From the NCBI GenBank assembly GCA_905250025.1, contig CAJNOJ010000213.1, forward strand, positions 62,001 to 126,000: a DNA stretch of 64,000 bases. The letters are read 5' to 3'. This document shows, in pieces, positions 62,112 to 64,000 of the stretch; position 1 is the stretch's first letter, and each line of letters begins with the position of its first letter. The translations under genes were made by a program, and so were the position numbers. The notes under the pieces were generated by a model. That model was not told the DNA's origin. It did not search any database and was given only the letters and a program-made list of their open reading frames with translations. This DNA comes from Adineta ricciae. Its lineage: Eukaryota; Rotifera; Eurotatoria; Adinetida; Adinetidae.

Positions 62112-64000
62112 ATGTTGTCAAAATCTTCGCGCATATGTCGATCGTACCGAGTCATACCCTTATCCATAATCAATGCTTCGTCACGTGCTTCTTCAACAGC
62201 AGTCAAAGTTGACAATTGTCCAGTAAAATTAACGCAAAGCTATTACCATCATGCATCAAGTGTACCTTTGTTGTATCATACAGTTGGACAACATTTGAAT
62301 ATTTTAGCTGAGGAATACCCCAATCATCGATGTTATACATTCAAAGGTGAAGGCAATAAATCTTACACGTACAAATCATTCCTCGATGAAGTCGATAGTT
62401 TAGCGACGCGTTTAATCGAATTGGGCTTCGAGAAAAACGACCGGTTGGCTGTCTGGCTACCGAATACATCTGAGAACTGTGCATTGACGTATGCAGCATC
62501 GAGAGTTGGTGTCATTAAAGTAAGTAAAGCTTGGAATAAGGACGCAGTTTATTGTTCATATTAAGGTAAATATTAATCCTGCATATATGGGACGAGAATT
62601 ACTCTATTGTTTGAACAAAGTCGCTTGCAAGGGTTTAGTGATGCGACCCAATGTAAAAATTATTGACTGTATTAAAATAATCAATACATTAATTCCTGAA
62701 CTTAGTGAAACAAAAGGCGAGATCAATTCGAAATCGATCCCATCATTGAAACATATTATTCTAACGCCAGGCGATAACGGACAAACAGTAACTACACCAC
62801 CGGGTATGCATTCTTATACTGATCTCATACGTAAAGGTGCCAACGGCAAACGCGATGCATTACAAGCAAGTCAGGCACACTTAGATGGTGATACACCACT
62901 CTCGATTTTTTATACTTCGGGTACGACAGGACAACCGAAAGCTGCTACTTTAACAAATTTTAATATGTAAGTTCGTTTAGAGAAAAGCTTCCATTTTGTT
63001 TCTCTGCACAAATCATTTTCTCTAGGCTTAATAATAACTTTCATCTATGCTATACTTATCCTGAACTAATGAGCCGGGTTTGCTGTCCTATACCCACCTT
63101 TCACATATTCGGCGAAATTGCGGGAACCTTGAATATCAATGTTCCGAAATATTTTACTGCATTTTCAAGTATATTACCAGATACAGTGGAAACTATGCGA
63201 ACTGTCCAGGACGAAAAATGTACAGCGTTGATTGGCGCGCCGATTATTTTTCGAGACATACTTGCACATCCAAGAAGAAAAGAATTCGATATGAGTTCTC
63301 TTCTTTTCGGCATTTTAGGTGCCGCACCTGTCAATCCGGCGTTAATCGAGCAATTGGAGCGTGAAATTCCGATTAAGACAATTTCACAAGGATTCGGTCA
63401 AACGGAAAATGCTGCATCGATGGCAATGAGTGTATTTGCTGAAAATGACAAACAACGGCGGTATTCATCAGTTGGAAAAGCTCTACCACGACTTGAAATG
63501 AAAATAGCAGATGCAAACGGAAAAATTTTACCTGTCGGTCAAGAGGGAGAGATTTGCGCGCGAGGTTTCAACATAATGAGAGGTAAACTAGATTATTTCA
63601 TGTAGTTTTTAAAATTTCATTCGTTCGATCTTAGGCTACTACAATGATGACGAGAAAACACGTGAAACAATCACTCCGACTGGCTGGCTACGAACCGGCG
63701 ATTTAGGTGTTATGGATGACCAAGGTTATGTTTATTATCGTTCACGTCAGAAAGAAATGGTTATCGTTGGTGGAATCAATGTTTATCCAGTTGAGGTTGA
63801 AAACTTTCTCCTAGAGCATCCAAGCATTGCCGAGGCACAAGTCTTCGGTATGCCTGATAAACGCTATGGTGAAGTACTCTGTGCATGGGTTAAACCAAAG
63901 GCAGGAATGAAAATTGATAATGTGGAAGAAGTGAAAAATTTTCTTGCATCAAAAGTGGCTTTCTTCAAAGTACCAAAATACGTGAAAATTGTCGAATCAT
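62112..64000 (+). CDS. ACSF2: Medium-chain acyl-CoA synthetase, ACSF2-like (3' end outside window)
   Basis: Exons 62112-62519, 62566-62966, 63026-63582 and 63635 to beyond 64000 join in phase. The N-terminus (MLSKSSRICRSYRVIP, basic, Ser-rich, no acids) looks like a mitochondrial targeting peptide. The AMP-binding motif FYTSGTTGQPKAATLTNFN, the GFGQTE motif, the GWLRTGDLG motif and IVGGINVYPVEVENFL are all present and intact. The enzyme activates fatty acids to acyl-CoA using ATP in mitochondria. The C-terminal catalytic Lys lies beyond the window. Confidence 0.92.

Noticed and set aside
1..64000. CRISPR arrays, bacterial operons, tRNA or rRNA genes
   Set aside because: No spaced direct-repeat arrays were seen and no cloverleaf or rRNA motif was recognised by eye; the genes are spliced eukaryotic genes.

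Overview
This is animal nuclear DNA, most likely from a bdelloid rotifer. The base composition is AT-rich, and the genes are dense with many very short introns (about 50-65 nt, GT..AG). Clear animal genes are present: a Delta/Jagged-type Notch ligand, SPARC, synaptojanin, synapsin, an SLC22-type transporter and ACSF2. They sit next to gene types typical of bdelloids: a membrane FG-GAP/VCBS repeat protein and an intronless gene of a mainly microbial family (DUF2278/YukJ). The species assignment is inference; no rRNA or mitochondrial marker is present. Exon joins given here were made by hand from GT/AG sites, reading-frame phase and protein-family knowledge.

Layout. 1-10311 (-): a giant Notch-ligand-like gene with signal peptide, MNNL-like region, two DSL-like modules and about 60 EGF repeats; its 3' end lies outside the window. 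10312-18077: a gene-poor stretch with a short TPR protein (MGCC N-terminus), a small ORF, two orphan exon-like pieces and a transposase-like Cys-rich relic. 18078-23932 (-): a type II membrane protein with 28 FG-GAP/VCBS repeats. 23933-27791: no confident gene, but a 350-bp inverted repeat. 27792-28511 (+): DUF2278/YukJ-like gene, converging on an EF-hand gene (28525-29332, -) with 13 bp between the stops. 30922-32625 (+): SPARC. 33205-34787 (-): beta-propeller/NHL-like protein. 35106-42021 (+): synaptojanin with two alternative 3' ends. 42242-44543 (+): SLC22-like transporter. 46395-49246 (+): coiled-coil plus propeller-like protein. 49676-50902 (-): RRM/coiled-coil protein. 51585-55390 (-): LRR membrane receptor with a Thr-rich stalk. 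56894-57875 (+): beta-trefoil protein. 58002-58751 (-): disordered Pro/Ser-rich protein. 59594-61257 (+): synapsin. 62112-64000 (+): ACSF2-like acyl-CoA synthetase, cut by the window end.

Themes. Synaptojanin and synapsin both act in the presynaptic vesicle cycle and lie about 18 kb apart. Several extracellular or surface proteins (giant DSL/EGF, FG-GAP, LRR, SPARC) occur together. The most unusual items are the duplicated-DSL giant EGF protein, the FG-GAP protein whose repeat count fits four 7-bladed propellers with locally homogenised 147-bp units, the probable acquired DUF2278 gene, the alternative endocytic tail of synaptojanin, and splice acceptors lying directly before start codons, which suggest spliced-leader trans-splicing.
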